64,000 bases of DNA, taken from Streptobacillus canis (GTDB taxonomy: Bacteria > Fusobacteriota > Fusobacteriia > Fusobacteriales > Leptotrichiaceae). This document shows, one piece after another, positions 18,152 through 28,165 of the stretch (the stretch's first letter is position 1; each line of letters begins with the position of its first letter). The stretch lies in the NCBI RefSeq assembly GCF_009733925.1, contig NZ_WOEI01000002.1, forward strand, positions 1 to 64,000, written 5' to 3'. A program made the translations under genes and the position numbers. The notes beneath the pieces were generated by a model. That model worked only from the letters and a program-made list of their open reading frames with translations, did not search any database and was not told where the DNA came from.

Positions 18152-18715
18152 ATGAAAGGAAGAATGAAGGCAAAAGACTTAATAAGATTCACATTTAGTA
18201 GAATACTTAAAGTTAAACCTTATTACAAAATAACAGTAAAAGAAATAACAGAGGAAAGTGGAGTTACAAGACAAATATTTTACTATTATTTCAAAAATAT
18301 GACTGATCTATTGAGATATTACTTTGAAGTAGAAATGCAAGAAATATTAAAAGATAAAAAAGGATTTAAGAGTTTTGAAGAAGCTTATTTACTTTTCTTT
18401 AAATCTGTTGCAGAGAGAAAAGATGTAATGACAAACATAAACCACTGCGAATCTTGTGGACTTTTAAGAGAATCATTTGAGATTATGAGTAAAAAACTTT
18501 TTGAGAAATTATTTGCTGATATTTTATCAGGGTATACAATAACTGAAAAAGACAGAAATTTCTTAATTGATTACTATAAAGTTGCGTTTGCATCTATTGT
18601 ATATGAATGGTTAGATAATGATATGAAGGAAGAACCTGTATATTTAGTAACTAACTTATCAATATTGATAGATCAATCATTAGTTCAAACATTAGAAAAA
18701 TTTGAAAAAAAATAA
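18152..18715 (+). CDS. TetR-family transcriptional regulator
   Basis: A 187-residue protein with an N-terminal helix-turn-helix (KITVKEITEESGVTRQIFYYY) followed by an all-helical ligand/dimer domain, the TetR layout. The HTH is closest to DhaS- or YfiR-like members. It is probably cotranscribed with gltX, though no functional link is evident. The target and ligand are unknown; no transporter or enzyme lies next to it. Confidence 0.85.
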   Translation: MKGRMKAKDLIRFTFSRILKVKPYYKITVKEITEESGVTRQIFYYYFKNMTDLLRYYFEVEMQEILKDKKGFKSFEEAYLLFFKSVAERKDVMTNINHCESCGLLRESFEIMSKKLFEKLFADILSGYTITEKDRNFLIDYYKVAFASIVYEWLDNDMKEEPVYLVTNLSILIDQSLVQTLEKFEKK

Positions 18716-18722
18716 AGAAAGG

Positions 18723-18752
18723 ATGTCTAAATTTTTAATTTAGACATTTTTC
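18723..18752 (+). terminator. Terminator after the TetR gene
   Basis: ATGTCTAAAT pairs perfectly with ATTTAGACAT and is followed by TTTTT. Confidence 0.85.
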
Positions 18753-18757
18753 ATTAT

Positions 18758-19742
18758 ATAGGAAATTAGAATTCTAATAAGATGTATATAATTTTATTGA
18801 TTAATATAAAGAGCAACAACAGTTTATAAAAAATAAAATTAATAAGTAAATTTGAGTAATACAAAAATACCTATTTAAATAATAGGCCATTAGGGTTATA
18901 GAATTTATGAATAGGTCGGCCAATAGCAGAAGAAAGAAAAAGTTCATAAACTTCAAGCTTAATACTGCAATTAGGACACATAAAAGGATCAAAACCCCAA
19001 ATAGATTTAAAGTTCTTTATAAAAAGAGAAGGAACTTTTAATCATCTTAAAATGTTTATAAGGTAAATGAAAAAGTAATTTAGTAACAAAATCTTGAATA
19101 GTTAATTTATGGTAAGAGATTTTCTTATTATTGGTTAAATCATTAAACATAAAAGTAACATAATTCTTTTTAATATTAATATCAATAATTTTATACTCAG
19201 CAATAGGAACTCTAGCTAAATTTAATAATACCTTTAGGGTTATTAACATCATTATCACCAACATTAAAGAAGAATCTAACATCTTCTTTAATCATTTTAG
19301 AAGCCATATTTAAAGCATTATTGATTAGCAATAGAATTAACATGAAAATAATTAAGTTTTTTCTTTTTATCATGAATATTATGGAATTGATATTTGAAAA
19401 TATTATTAATATCAGCAGCTAATTTAGAAAGAATAGTTTTATCATAAGCAATAAATTTTCTAAATTGTTGAGGAATAGTAAAAAGAACATGTCTATGAGG
19501 AATATTAATTAATTGATTAGTGATGGAGTTAGTCCATTTAATAGAGTAATAATAACCACAAGAATTACATAATCTAGATTTTCATTTTATGTTGAAAGTT
19601 ACAGATATGACATCTAGATGAATTTGATTTTAGATGTCATGTTTATCACTCCTTTCTTTTATTTTTGTTTGGTGATTAAATTATACAGAAAAGAAAGAGG
19701 TGATTTAAGGGATTTTTTAAAATCCCAAATTACCTTTTTTTA
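18758..19742 (-). mobile_element. IS91-like element remnant, copy A
   Basis: A 985-bp stretch whose ends match those of copy B (58031-59208): ATAGGAAATTAG with a 14-bp palindrome ATTAGAATTCTAAT (18765-18778) at one end, and hairpins at 19607-19640 and about 19698-19741 at the other. It lies exactly between the terminator of the upstream gene and the rpsB promoter region. Confidence 0.7.
18871..19655 (-). pseudogene. IS91-family transposase, deleted copy A
   Basis: The minus strand keeps pieces of an IS91/Y2-type transposase. A zinc-finger start (RCHICNFQHKMK) is followed by a deletion. Then come YYYSIKWTNSITNQLINIPHRHVLF, a RVPIAEYKI segment, LLFHLPYKHFKMI and an intact C-terminal zinc motif CPNCSIKLEVYELFL ending at the TAG at 18871. 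Compared with copy B, segments are missing near 19010-19040, 19210-19230, 19335-19350 and 19575. It cannot be active. Confidence 0.7.
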
Positions 19743-19844
19743 CAAAATATAATATAAAAATAGAAAAGTTGAAATATAATTTAAAATTACCAAAAAAAGT
19801 ATTAAAAGTATGTTTTTTAGATGGAAATTATAATACAAAACAAC

Positions 19845-19873
19845 TTGACACAAACTAGCAATAGTGATATAAT
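19845..19873 (+). promoter_or_regulatory. Consensus promoter of the rpsB operon
   Basis: TTGACA at 19845-19850 and TATAAT at 19868-19873 are 17 bp apart. Confidence 0.85.
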
Positions 19874-19900
19874 AGCTAAGGATAAACACACTCTGTTTTT

Positions 19901-19941
19901 TTTGTTTGTATGGTGCCAAGGAACTTGGATTTGCAAACAAA
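19901..19941 (+). promoter_or_regulatory. Structured leader upstream of rpsB
   Basis: TTTGTTTG (19901-19908) pairs with CAAACAAA (19934-19941), and inside it CCAAG (19916-19920) pairs with CTTGG (19924-19928) around GAA. This two-tier hairpin lies in the 5' untranslated region and would suit autoregulation by ribosomal protein S2. I do not assign it to a named RNA family. Confidence 0.55.
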
Positions 19942-19985
19942 GATGAGTGGATGAAAAAACCAAAAAAATCAAGGAGGAAAATGAA

Positions 19986-20759
19986 ATGTCAGTAATTTCA
20001 ATGAAAGAATTATTAGAAGTAGGTGCACACTTTGGTCACCAAGCAAAAAGATGGAATCCTAAAATGAAACCATATATTTATGCAGAAAGAAATGGGTTAC
20101 ACATTTTAGATTTACAACAAACATTAGTATCTACAGAAAAAGCTTATGAATTCGTAAGAGAAATCACAAGCGAAGGTGGAAAAGTATTATTCGTAGGAAC
20201 TAAAAAACAAGCTCAAGAAGCTATGAAAGAAGAAGCAGAAAGATGTGGAGGATTCTACGTTAACCAAAGATGGTTAGGTGGATTATTAACTAACTTAGAA
20301 ACTATCAAAAAAAGAGTTAAAAAATTAAAAGAATTAGAAGCAATGGATGCAGATGGAACTTTAGATGAAGCTTACACTAAAAAAGAAGCAGCTATCTTAA
20401 GAAAAGAAATGGTTAAATTACAAAAAAATGTTGGTGGAATTAAAGAAATGAACACTTTACCAGCAGCTTTATTTGTAGTTGACATCAAAAAAGAATTCTT
20501 AGCTTTAGAAGAAGCAGATAAATTAGGAATACCTGTAATAGCTTTAATAGATTCAAACGTAGATCCAGACTTAGTAACTTACAGAATACCTGCAAATGAT
20601 GATGCAATTAGATCAATCAAATTATTCGCAAGAGTAATCTCAAATGCAGTTGTTGAAGCTAACGGTGGGCAAGAAAATGAATACACTCCAGCAGAACTTG
20701 AAACAGTTGAAGTTTTAGAAGAAAATTTCGTAGTTGAAAAAGAAGAAATAGAAGAATAA
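19986..20759 (+). CDS. rpsB: 30S ribosomal protein uS2
   Basis: A 257-residue S2 protein starting [19 protein letters not shown], the normal S2 N-terminus. The strong RBS AAGGAGG (19971-19977) lies 8 nt before this ATG. An in-frame ATG at 19947 would add 13 residues unlike S2 and sits in the leader, so I reject it. The protein bridges the head and body of the small subunit. tsf follows 25 nt later in the classic order rpsB-tsf-pyrH-frr. Confidence 0.97.
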   Translation: MSVISMKELLEVGAHFGHQAKRWNPKMKPYIYAERNGLHILDLQQTLVSTEKAYEFVREITSEGGKVLFVGTKKQAQEAMKEEAERCGGFYVNQRWLGGLLTNLETIKKRVKKLKELEAMDADGTLDEAYTKKEAAILRKEMVKLQKNVGGIKEMNTLPAALFVVDIKKEFLALEEADKLGIPVIALIDSNVDPDLVTYRIPANDDAIRSIKLFARVISNAVVEANGGQENEYTPAELETVEVLEENFVVEKEEIEE

Positions 20760-20784
20760 TAACTAAAATTAGGAGGGAAACATT

Positions 20785-21663
20785 ATGGCAAGCGCAGCAG
20801 ACATCAAAGTATTAAGAGAAAGAACAGGAGCTGGAATGCTTGATTGTAAAAAAGCATTAGAAGCTAATGGTGGAGATATAGAAAAATCAATAGATTGGTT
20901 AAGAGAAAAAGGAATTGCTAAAGCAGCTAAAAAATCAGGAAGAGTAGCAGCTGAAGGATTAGTATTCGGTGGTGAATTAGGTAACTTAGGTGTTATCATT
21001 GAATTCAACTCAGAAACAGACTTCGTTGCAAAAAATGATGACTTCAAAAACTTTGGAGTTAAATTAGTAGAATTAGCATTAGCAAACAAAACTCATACAG
21101 TAGAAGAATTAAAAGCTGTAGCAGTTGACGGTTCTACTGTTGATGCACAATTAACTGAATTAATTGCAAAAATAGGAGAAAACTTAAACATAAGAAGATT
21201 AGTATTAGTTGAAGCAAAAGGATTTGTTGTAAACTACATTCACTTAGGTGGAAAAATCGGAGTTTTAGTTGAAGTTGATGGAGAAAATACTCCAGAAAAC
21301 CACGAAAAAGCAAAAGGTGTAGCAATGCATATTGCAGCTATGGATCCATCTTACTTAAACAGAGAGCAAGTAACAGCAACTGATTTAGAAAGAGAAAGAG
21401 AAATAGCAAGAGTTCAATTATTAGAAGAAGGAAAACCTGAAGCTATAGTTGAAAAAATCTTAGAAGGTAAAATGAGAAAATTCTATGAAGAAAATTGCTT
21501 ATTAGAACAAAAATATGTAAGAGACGATAAAGTATCAATTAAAGAATTTATGGCTCCTTCAGTAGTTGCAGGATTTGCAAGATTCAAAGTTGGAGAAGGA
21601 ATTGAAAAAGTTGAAACTGATTTCGCAGCAGAAGTTGCAGCACAAATAGCAAATACAAAATAA
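20785..21663 (+). CDS. tsf: Translation elongation factor Ts
   Basis: A 292-residue nucleotide-exchange factor that recycles EF-Tu. The N-terminal UBA-like part reads [16 protein letters not shown], and the family motif [13 protein letters not shown] is near residue 75. Length is normal. It is second in the rpsB operon. Confidence 0.97.
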   Translation: MASAADIKVLRERTGAGMLDCKKALEANGGDIEKSIDWLREKGIAKAAKKSGRVAAEGLVFGGELGNLGVIIEFNSETDFVAKNDDFKNFGVKLVELALANKTHTVEELKAVAVDGSTVDAQLTELIAKIGENLNIRRLVLVEAKGFVVNYIHLGGKIGVLVEVDGENTPENHEKAKGVAMHIAAMDPSYLNREQVTATDLEREREIARVQLLEEGKPEAIVEKILEGKMRKFYEENCLLEQKYVRDDKVSIKEFMAPSVVAGFARFKVGEGIEKVETDFAAEVAAQIANTK

Positions 21664-21677
21664 CAATACATAAGGGA

Positions 21678-21704
21678 GAGTTTAAGCAATTAAACTCTTT
21701 TTTA
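21678..21704 (+). terminator. Intra-operon terminator between tsf and pyrH
   Basis: GAGTTTAA pairs with TTAAACTC around a four-base loop, followed by TTTTTT. It would lower expression of pyrH and frr relative to rpsB and tsf. Confidence 0.75.
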
Positions 21705-21722
21705 TCAAACGGAGGGAATTTA

Positions 21723-22439
21723 ATGCTAAAACATAAAAGAATATTATTAAAACTAAGTGGAGAAGCTCTTGCAGGAGATAAAGATTTTGGTTTTTCAGAT
21801 GATGTTTTACATAGTTTTGCAAAACAAATTAAACAAATACATGATGAAGGTGTAGAATTAGCTATTGTTATAGGTGGAGGAAACATCTTTAGAGGAAAAT
21901 TTGGTGAGGAAGTTGGAATGGATAGATCAACTGGAGATACTATGGGAATGTTAGCTACAATAATGAATGGTCTTGCTTTACAAAATGCAATAGAAAAAAT
22001 AGGTGGAGTATCAACAAGAGTATTGACAGCTATTTCTATGCCACAAGTTGCAGAACCATTTATTAGAAGAAGAGCAATTAGACATTTAGAAAAAGGAAGA
22101 GTAGTAATATTTGCAGGTGGAACTGGAAATCCATATTTCACTACAGATTCAGGTGGAGCTTTAAGAGCCATAGAAATTGAAGCAGACGTTTTAGCAAAAG
22201 GAACTAAAGTTGATGGAATATATGATAAAGATCCAGTTAAACATCCAGATGCAGTTAAATTTGAAGAAATCACATTTAAAGAAGCATTAAGTAAAGACTT
22301 AAAAGTTATGGATGCAACTGCATTATCATTATGTAGAGAAAATGATATGCCTATAATAGTGTTTAACGCATTAAAAGATGGTAATATGCTAAAATTAGCT
22401 AAAGGGGAAAAAATAGGAACATTAGTAAAAAATGACTAA
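21723..22439 (+). CDS. pyrH: UMP kinase
   Basis: A 238-residue bacterial UMP kinase of the amino-acid-kinase fold, making UDP from UMP and ATP. Family markers are KLSGEAL at the start, IGGGNIFRG, the acidic segment MDRSTGDTMGMLATIMN, and TGNPYFTTDS. The RBS is ACGGAGG, 8 nt before the ATG. Third gene of the cluster. Confidence 0.96.
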   Translation: MLKHKRILLKLSGEALAGDKDFGFSDDVLHSFAKQIKQIHDEGVELAIVIGGGNIFRGKFGEEVGMDRSTGDTMGMLATIMNGLALQNAIEKIGGVSTRVLTAISMPQVAEPFIRRRAIRHLEKGRVVIFAGGTGNPYFTTDSGGALRAIEIEADVLAKGTKVDGIYDKDPVKHPDAVKFEEITFKEALSKDLKVMDATALSLCRENDMPIIVFNALKDGNMLKLAKGEKIGTLVKND

Positions 22440-22483
22440 TCGAGGTATAATATATTGAAACTAAAAAACGGAAGGAAGATAGT

Positions 22484-23041
22484 ATGGTAGAAGAACTATT
22501 ATTAGAAATTGAAGAAAAAATGGAGAAAACTTTAGAAAGTACTAAAGTACGTTTCTCACACGTAAGAGCAGGGCGTGCTAGTATTTCTATGGTTGATGGA
22601 GTTACTGTAGATTACTATGGTCAAATGTCACCATTAAACCAAGTTGGATCAGTTACAGCACCAGAACCAAGATTATTAATTATTGATCCTTGGGATAAAT
22701 CTTTAATACCAGCAATAGAAAAAGCGATACTTGCTGCAAATATTGGATTCAATCCTTCAAATGATGGTAGAATAATTAGACTTGTTGTACCTGAACTTAC
22801 AGAAGATAGAAGAAAAGAATATGTTAAAGTAGTTAAAAAAGAAGCAGAAGAAGGAAAAGTTGCTGCTAGAAATATTAGAAAAGACTATAACAATAAAGTT
22901 AGAAAAATGGAAAAAGATTCTGAAATCACAGAAGATGATTTAAAACAAGTTGAAGATAAAATTCAAAAATTAACTGATGATTGTATTAAACATATAGATG
23001 AACTTTTAGCTAAAAAAGAAAAAGAATTATTAAGTATCTAG
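22484..23041 (+). CDS. frr: Ribosome recycling factor
   Basis: A 185-residue factor that splits ribosomes after termination together with EF-G. The motif VRAGRASISMVDGVTVDYYG and the C-terminal helical bundle with lysine/glutamate repeats are typical, as is the length. Its TAG overlaps a GTG of the following mreB frame. Confidence 0.96.
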   Translation: MVEELLLEIEEKMEKTLESTKVRFSHVRAGRASISMVDGVTVDYYGQMSPLNQVGSVTAPEPRLLIIDPWDKSLIPAIEKAILAANIGFNPSNDGRIIRLVVPELTEDRRKEYVKVVKKEAEEGKVAARNIRKDYNNKVRKMEKDSEITEDDLKQVEDKIQKLTDDCIKHIDELLAKKEKELLSI

Positions 23042-23049
23042 TGATATTG

Positions 23050-24084
23050 ATGTTTAATAAATTAATAAACTTTTTTAGAATAAAAAAACAAATATCTATA
23101 GATTTAGGTACATCAAACGTTTTATTTTATGATAAACAAGCAAAAAAAATAGTTTTAAATGAGCCTTCAGTTATAGTTAAAGATAAAAAAACTGATAAGG
23201 TGGTTGCTGTAGGTAAAGAAGCAAGAGAAATGTTGGGTAAAAACCCTAAAAGTATAGAAGTTATTAAACCGTTAAAAGATGGGGTAATTTCTGATATAGA
23301 CTCAACAAGAAAAATGCTTTCAGCATTTATGAAACAAGTTTATGGAGTATCTCCGTTTAAACCTGAAGTAATAATATGTGTACCTATAGAAGTTACTACA
23401 GTTGAAAGACGTGCCTTATTTGATGCTCTAGATGATGCTAAAAGAATATTCTTAATAGAAGAAGGTAGAGCAGCAGTAATGGGTGCAGGAGTTAATATTT
23501 CAAATCCTAATGGAAATATGGTTATAGATATAGGTGGAGGATCTACAGATATAGCAATATTATCCCTAGATGAAATAGTAGTTTCAAAATCAATAAGAAT
23601 AGCAGGTAATAAGTTTGATGATGATATAGTTAAATATGTTAAAGAAAAATTATCTTTAAATATTGGAGATAGAACTGCAGAAAAAATTAAAAAAGAACTA
23701 TCAACAGCTTTAACTGTACCAGAAAGTGAAAACAAAAAACTTGTTATTAAAGGACTAGACATAAACAATAAAAAACCTAAAGAATTAACAATTACTTCAA
23801 ATCAAGTATGTGACGCTATAAGAGATTCACTATCTGATTTAGTAAGTGCAGTTAAAGAAGTGTTAGGTAAATGTCCACCAGAACTTGCATCAGATATATT
23901 AGATAATGGTATAGTGCTTACTGGTGGAGGAGCATTAATTTCTAATTTAGATCAATTAATTGCAAATGAAGTAAAAATACCTGTACAAGTACCTAATGCA
24001 CCACTTGATTCAGTGGCTGTAGGGGGAAGTTATGCATTTGATAATAAACATTTACTAAATACACTTTTAGTTAAGGAGAATTAA
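23050..24084 (+). CDS. mreB: MreB-like rod-shape actin homologue
   Basis: A 344-residue bacterial actin that guides sidewall peptidoglycan synthesis in rod cells. It shows the nucleotide-binding motifs SIDLGTSNVLFY, MVIDIGGGSTDIAIL and GIVLTGGGALISNLDQL in order. The frame is open from a GTG at 23041, but the ATG at 23050 gives a better N-terminus (MFNKLINFFRIKKQ). It lies directly behind frr with no promoter. mreC and mreD are not nearby. It may be Mbl-like rather than the main MreB. Confidence 0.92.
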   Translation: MFNKLINFFRIKKQISIDLGTSNVLFYDKQAKKIVLNEPSVIVKDKKTDKVVAVGKEAREMLGKNPKSIEVIKPLKDGVISDIDSTRKMLSAFMKQVYGVSPFKPEVIICVPIEVTTVERRALFDALDDAKRIFLIEEGRAAVMGAGVNISNPNGNMVIDIGGGSTDIAILSLDEIVVSKSIRIAGNKFDDDIVKYVKEKLSLNIGDRTAEKIKKELSTALTVPESENKKLVIKGLDINNKKPKELTITSNQVCDAIRDSLSDLVSAVKEVLGKCPPELASDILDNGIVLTGGGALISNLDQLIANEVKIPVQVPNAPLDSVAVGGSYAFDNKHLLNTLLVKEN

Positions 24085-24085
24085 T

Positions 24086-24529
24086 ATGGAAATTTATGGA
24101 AATAATCATTCAGTTTTTGCACTTTACTATCAATTAGTATTAGTTACTAAGAATAGAAGTTCAATTTTTGATGAAACAGTTTCTAAATATGCTATAGATA
24201 AATTTATTGAGATATCTAAAACATATTTAATAGAATTATATGACTATAGTTATGAAAAGGATCATATACATATTAAATTTAAAGCTCACCCAAAAAGTGA
24301 AATTTCTAAGTTTATAAATGCATATAAGAGTGCTACTTCAAGATTAATAAAGAAAGAATTTGAACACGTAAACACAGTATTAGAAGATGGTGGATTATGG
24401 GAAAAAACATATTTCTTAATTACAGAAGGAGTACCAAGTCAGGATATGATAAACCATTATATCAAAACAAAAATTAAATGTAATATAATAGAACATGACT
24501 GCAGTTGTCATAATTGTAGTAATGAATGA
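24086..24529 (+). CDS. IS200-type HUH transposase TnpA abutting mreB
   Basis: A 147-residue Y1 transposase with the HUH pair at His60 and His62 (KDHIHIKF) and the nucleophile Tyr125 (MINHYIKTK). HSVFALYYQLVLVTKNR at the N-terminus is typical of TnpA. The frame is intact. Only one base separates it from the mreB stop, and mreB carries its RBS (AAGGAGA), so no IS left end fits between them. No tnpB accompanies it. The C-terminus is unusually cysteine-rich (HDCSCHNCSNE). It could be a recent insertion with its left end inside mreB, or a domesticated copy. Confidence 0.85.
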   Translation: MEIYGNNHSVFALYYQLVLVTKNRSSIFDETVSKYAIDKFIEISKTYLIELYDYSYEKDHIHIKFKAHPKSEISKFINAYKSATSRLIKKEFEHVNTVLEDGGLWEKTYFLITEGVPSQDMINHYIKTKIKCNIIEHDCSCHNCSNE

Positions 24530-24555
24530 AAAGATTGCTTAGGCAATCTTTTTTT
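24530..24555 (+). terminator. Terminator of the mreB-tnpA unit
   Basis: GATTGC-TTAG-GCAATC is followed by seven T residues. Confidence 0.85.
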
Positions 24556-24562
24556 GAAAGTA

Positions 24563-24587
24563 AAATGGCCATTTAAAATGGCCATTT
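24563..24587 (-). terminator. Double AAATGGCCATTT palindrome between convergent genes
   Basis: The 12-bp palindrome AAATGGCCATTT occurs twice, at 24563-24574 and 24576-24587, and the two can pair. It lies just past the sulfatase stop and probably terminates that minus-strand operon. Confidence 0.55.
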
Positions 24588-24590
24588 ATA

Positions 24591-26048
24591 TTATATTTCA
24601 TTAATGATTCTATATACCCAGTTTTCTAGAGGATCTCCAAGTCGTTTCATCTCAGTTCTCATTTCTTCTAGTAATTCTTTTTTAATTTCTTTATAGTTTT
24701 CATTATAGAATAAGTTATTTAATTCTCCTGGATCGTTTACTACATCGTAAAGTTCTCCAACATCAGAAGCATTAAATACTATCTTATAATCTTTTCTTCT
24801 CCACATTCTTTGTTCGAATGCTACGAAGTGTCCAGCTAATTGGCATAATAAACCTTTTCTATCATTATCTTTCTTTTCTCTTACGATGTTAAGTACTGAT
24901 TCACCTTCAAATGATGATGGAACCTCTTGACCAGCTACATCATAAACAGTTGCAGTTAAATCGTGTAAATAAACAAGATTCTCATCTACTTCATTTATTC
25001 TATTTGATTTAGGATCTTTAATTATCATAGGAATATTATATGTACTATCGAACATAAATTCCCCTTTTTCTATCATTTTATGAGCCCCCATGGCATCTCC
25101 ATGATCTGCGGTTGCTACAATGAAAGTATTATTATATAATCCTTCTTCTTTTAAGAAATCTAGGAAATCACCTATAGCATCATCTATTAGTGTGATATAT
25201 CCCCAAAATTTAGCAATAACCTCTCTCCAATGTTCTTCACTTGCTTCCCACATTCCCCACATTTTAGAAATAGTTTTATAATGTCCAGGTTTACCTTTAA
25301 GAGGTTTAAAGAAACTTTCATCAAGTACGATATCTTTAGGATCATACATTGAATAATAAGGTTCAGGAACTATACAAGGTGTATGAGGCCCCCAGAAATT
25401 AATCCAAGTGAAGAATGGTTTACCTTCTGCTTTAGATTCTAATATATATTTTTTAGCTTCATCTATAATAAAGTAAGGTATAGTTTCATATTTAGTTCCA
25501 GATAATAATCCACATAACTCTTGTACTCTTAAATGAGGATTATCTCCAAAGTATGCATTTGATACTTCAGGTATCTCATATCCTTTTTCTATTAACCATT
25601 CATGATATCTATTTCCCATTCTTGTAGGTGGTTGGTTAAAAACTAAATTTTTATAAACTCCACTTCCAGGATATCCATATCCATTAAAGTTATGTCCTTT
25701 AATACCATAATCAGCTGGAACTGAATTAGTTCCAACGTGCCATTTACCAACAACATAAGAGTTATACCCTTCTAAAGATGTCATAATATTTGGATTTTCA
25801 GATGTTATTTCTCCTATCCCACCTTTTTCACCATTTCTTATTATTCCATGAGTAGAAGGCATAAGTCCTGTGAATAATGAAGTTCTTGCTGGTCCACAAA
25901 CAGATGCTGGTGTGAAAGCATTTTCGAATTTAATACCTTCGGTAGCTAGTTTATCTATGTTTGGAGTCTTAACTATATTGTGTCCATAAGCTCCTATCAT
26001 ATCTTTTCTTACCTGATCTAGTAAGATGTATGCTATATTGTTTTTCAT
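24591..26048 (-). CDS. Type I sulfatase, cysteine type
   Basis: A 485-residue sulfatase. The signature CGPARTSLFTG places Cys51 as the residue converted to formylglycine, and Asp11 (LLDQ) and TADHGD provide calcium ligands. There is no signal peptide, so it appears cytoplasmic and would act on imported sulfated sugar. It lies 1 nt downstream of a sodium/solute symporter gene, suggesting import then desulfation, for example of host glycan fragments. The maturase (anSME type) is not in the window. The exact substrate cannot be set. Confidence 0.88.
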   Translation of the reverse strand: MKNNIAYILLDQVRKDMIGAYGHNIVKTPNIDKLATEGIKFENAFTPASVCGPARTSLFTGLMPSTHGIIRNGEKGGIGEITSENPNIMTSLEGYNSYVVGKWHVGTNSVPADYGIKGHNFNGYGYPGSGVYKNLVFNQPPTRMGNRYHEWLIEKGYEIPEVSNAYFGDNPHLRVQELCGLLSGTKYETIPYFIIDEAKKYILESKAEGKPFFTWINFWGPHTPCIVPEPYYSMYDPKDIVLDESFFKPLKGKPGHYKTISKMWGMWEASEEHWREVIAKFWGYITLIDDAIGDFLDFLKEEGLYNNTFIVATADHGDAMGAHKMIEKGEFMFDSTYNIPMIIKDPKSNRINEVDENLVYLHDLTATVYDVAGQEVPSSFEGESVLNIVREKKDNDRKGLLCQLAGHFVAFEQRMWRRKDYKIVFNASDVGELYDVVNDPGELNNLFYNENYKEIKKELLEEMRTEMKRLGDPLENWVYRIINEI

Positions 26049-26049
26049 T

Positions 26050-27738
26050 TTATTTTACCTCTTGTTTTTTTAATACTGTATAGTAAGCAATAATAACTAA
26101 TTCTATTACTACGTAAGCTGCAATTACTAATCCTGGTTTACCTTCAGTAGATGCTAAACCAATTGGAGAAAGTAATGCATATAATCCTAATAAGCTTACA
26201 ACTAATGTTGCAATTGAAAGGTTAACATATTTCCAATCTGTTAAATCAATATTAGTCTTATTATCTTTAGGAGCAACATATGGTGTTTCTCTTTTCCAAA
26301 TAGCTCCTAAGATTAACATTATTATTACATCAAATAAGAATAATGAACCCATAACATGTACGAAGTTTAATTTAACTTTTAATATCCAAACTAAAGTGAA
26401 ATATAATAATACATGTAATCCTACTGCAGTTCTTGCAGCTTTTCCAGATACAGTTTTATTAAAGATTCCAACTACGAATAAAGCAACTATAGGTATATTG
26501 AAGAAACCAGCAAATCTTTTAGTAAATAAGAATATTCCATCTGTACCGTACATTAGTAATGGAGCAATAAACATTGTTAATATTGCCATTACAGTTGAAA
26601 CTTTCTTAGCGATAGATATTAATTTTTGATCATCGATTTTTTCTTTACTTAAAGAAGGTAATAAATCATTACAAAATATTGTTGCAGCAGAGTTAAGGAA
26701 TGAATTAAATGTTGATAAAACAGCTCCAAATAATCCAGCAACGAAAAATCCTTGTAATGGTAAAGGTAATACCTTATTAACTAATGAAGGGTATGAAACA
26801 TCAATGGGTTTTAATCCTTCACCTAAGATATGGAATGCTAATAATCCAGGTAAGTTAAGGATTATTGGTAATAAAAGTAAGAATAATGCTGCTATTAATA
26901 TACCTTTTTGTCCAGATTTTAAATCTCTTGCTCCAAGTGTTCTTTGAACTATTGCTTGGTTAGTAGTCCAATAAAAGAAGTTAACTATTAAAATTCCTGT
27001 GAAAATAGCTGCCCAAGGTACTGCATCTCCTGAACCACCTATAGCATTAAACTTTTCAACATGAGTAGTTGTAATTGTATTAATACCATTTAACATACTT
27101 CCATTTCCTAAGAATTTTAATCCAAAGTATGGAACTAATAATCCACCTATTACTAATACAATAGCATTAATAGTGTCAGAAACTGCAACTGCTTTTAATC
27201 CACCAAATATTGCATATATAGCTCCAACTATTCCTATTGCCCAAATAGTAACCCACATAGATTGTGCATAAGTTAAACCAAATTGATCTAAGTTAAATAT
27301 TTTGTTAAATGCAATAGCTCCTGTATATAGTGCAGTTGGTATAGCTATGAATAAATAAAAAAATAAGAATAAAGTAGACATTATAAGTCTTGTTGCTTTG
27401 TCGTATCTATTTTCAAAGAATTCAGGGATAGTTGTATATCCTTCTCTTATATATTTAGGTAATAAGAATTTAGCAAGTACACATAATGGTATAACTGATT
27501 GTACAGTCCATGCAATAATTGAAAAATTTCCGTTATATGAATTTGCATTAACTCCTATAAGTTGTTCAGTAGATAATGAAGTTAAAACCATTGAACATCC
27601 TATTACTAAACCACCTAATCCTCTTCCAGCTAAGAAGTATCCTTTTGATGTTGTTAAATCATCATCTTTTGTTTTGTACCATGATAATAGTGCGATTAAG
27701 CCTGTTACAAGTAAAAAACTTAGAATTGTTGTAATCAT
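26050..27738 (-). CDS. Sodium:solute symporter (SSS/SGLT family)
   Basis: A 562-residue inner-membrane transporter with about 14 hydrophobic helices. [11 protein letters not shown] in the first loop and the region around [15 protein letters not shown] are typical of SSS sugar/sodium symporters. The RBS AGGAGG lies 6 nt before the ATG. It is followed directly by the sulfatase gene, so the likely cargo is a sulfated sugar taken up with sodium. SSS members also carry sialic acid, amino acids or other solutes. Confidence 0.85.
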   Translation of the reverse strand: MITTILSFLLVTGLIALLSWYKTKDDDLTTSKGYFLAGRGLGGLVIGCSMVLTSLSTEQLIGVNANSYNGNFSIIAWTVQSVIPLCVLAKFLLPKYIREGYTTIPEFFENRYDKATRLIMSTLFLFFYLFIAIPTALYTGAIAFNKIFNLDQFGLTYAQSMWVTIWAIGIVGAIYAIFGGLKAVAVSDTINAIVLVIGGLLVPYFGLKFLGNGSMLNGINTITTTHVEKFNAIGGSGDAVPWAAIFTGILIVNFFYWTTNQAIVQRTLGARDLKSGQKGILIAALFLLLLPIILNLPGLLAFHILGEGLKPIDVSYPSLVNKVLPLPLQGFFVAGLFGAVLSTFNSFLNSAATIFCNDLLPSLSKEKIDDQKLISIAKKVSTVMAILTMFIAPLLMYGTDGIFLFTKRFAGFFNIPIVALFVVGIFNKTVSGKAARTAVGLHVLLYFTLVWILKVKLNFVHVMGSLFLFDVIIMLILGAIWKRETPYVAPKDNKTNIDLTDWKYVNLSIATLVVSLLGLYALLSPIGLASTEGKPGLVIAAYVVIELVIIAYYTVLKKQEVK

Positions 27739-28157
27739 ATTATTCCTCCTAAAATATTTTATTTAATAAAAGATACCTTGAAAAATAGTGAATACAAATA
27801 AAAATTAATAAAAAAAGTCTATTCTTTTTACATTTATTTTTTAACCTTATAAAAATAATATCTTTGAATGTCTTTAAATTTAAAGTATAAATAAAAAAAT
27901 ACTTTTTTAACTTATAACAATATTTATTGTCAAAAATAAAGTTGTGAAATAAAAAAATGTTAAAAGTATTTCATGAAATACATAATTATAAATTTAATAT
28001 CAAATTAAATGTAAAAAATAAAGAAGTTGAATAGTGAAATAAAAGTTTATTTATCTCAAATATTGATTAAATTTTTTGACATTATCATGTAAATATCATT
28101 AATTTTTTTAAATAACATATCATTTTAAGATATATAAAAAGTATTAGAATTATATAT
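27739..28157. other. Divergent intergenic region
   Basis: This AT-rich gap separates the minus-strand symporter from the plus-strand tpsB gene. No gene is visible. A TTGACA occurs at 28076-28081 without a clear partner -10 box, and I see no strong promoter for the symporter. Confidence 0.4.
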
Positions 28158-28165
28158 TTGGTTTA

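Noticed and set aside
19740..19940. 66-codon minus-strand frame before rpsB
   Set aside because: It covers the rpsB promoter and leader and has no family resemblance or RBS.
24563..24587. CRISPR-like repeat
   Set aside because: Only two 12-bp palindromes with a 1-bp spacer. I see no CRISPR array anywhere in the window.
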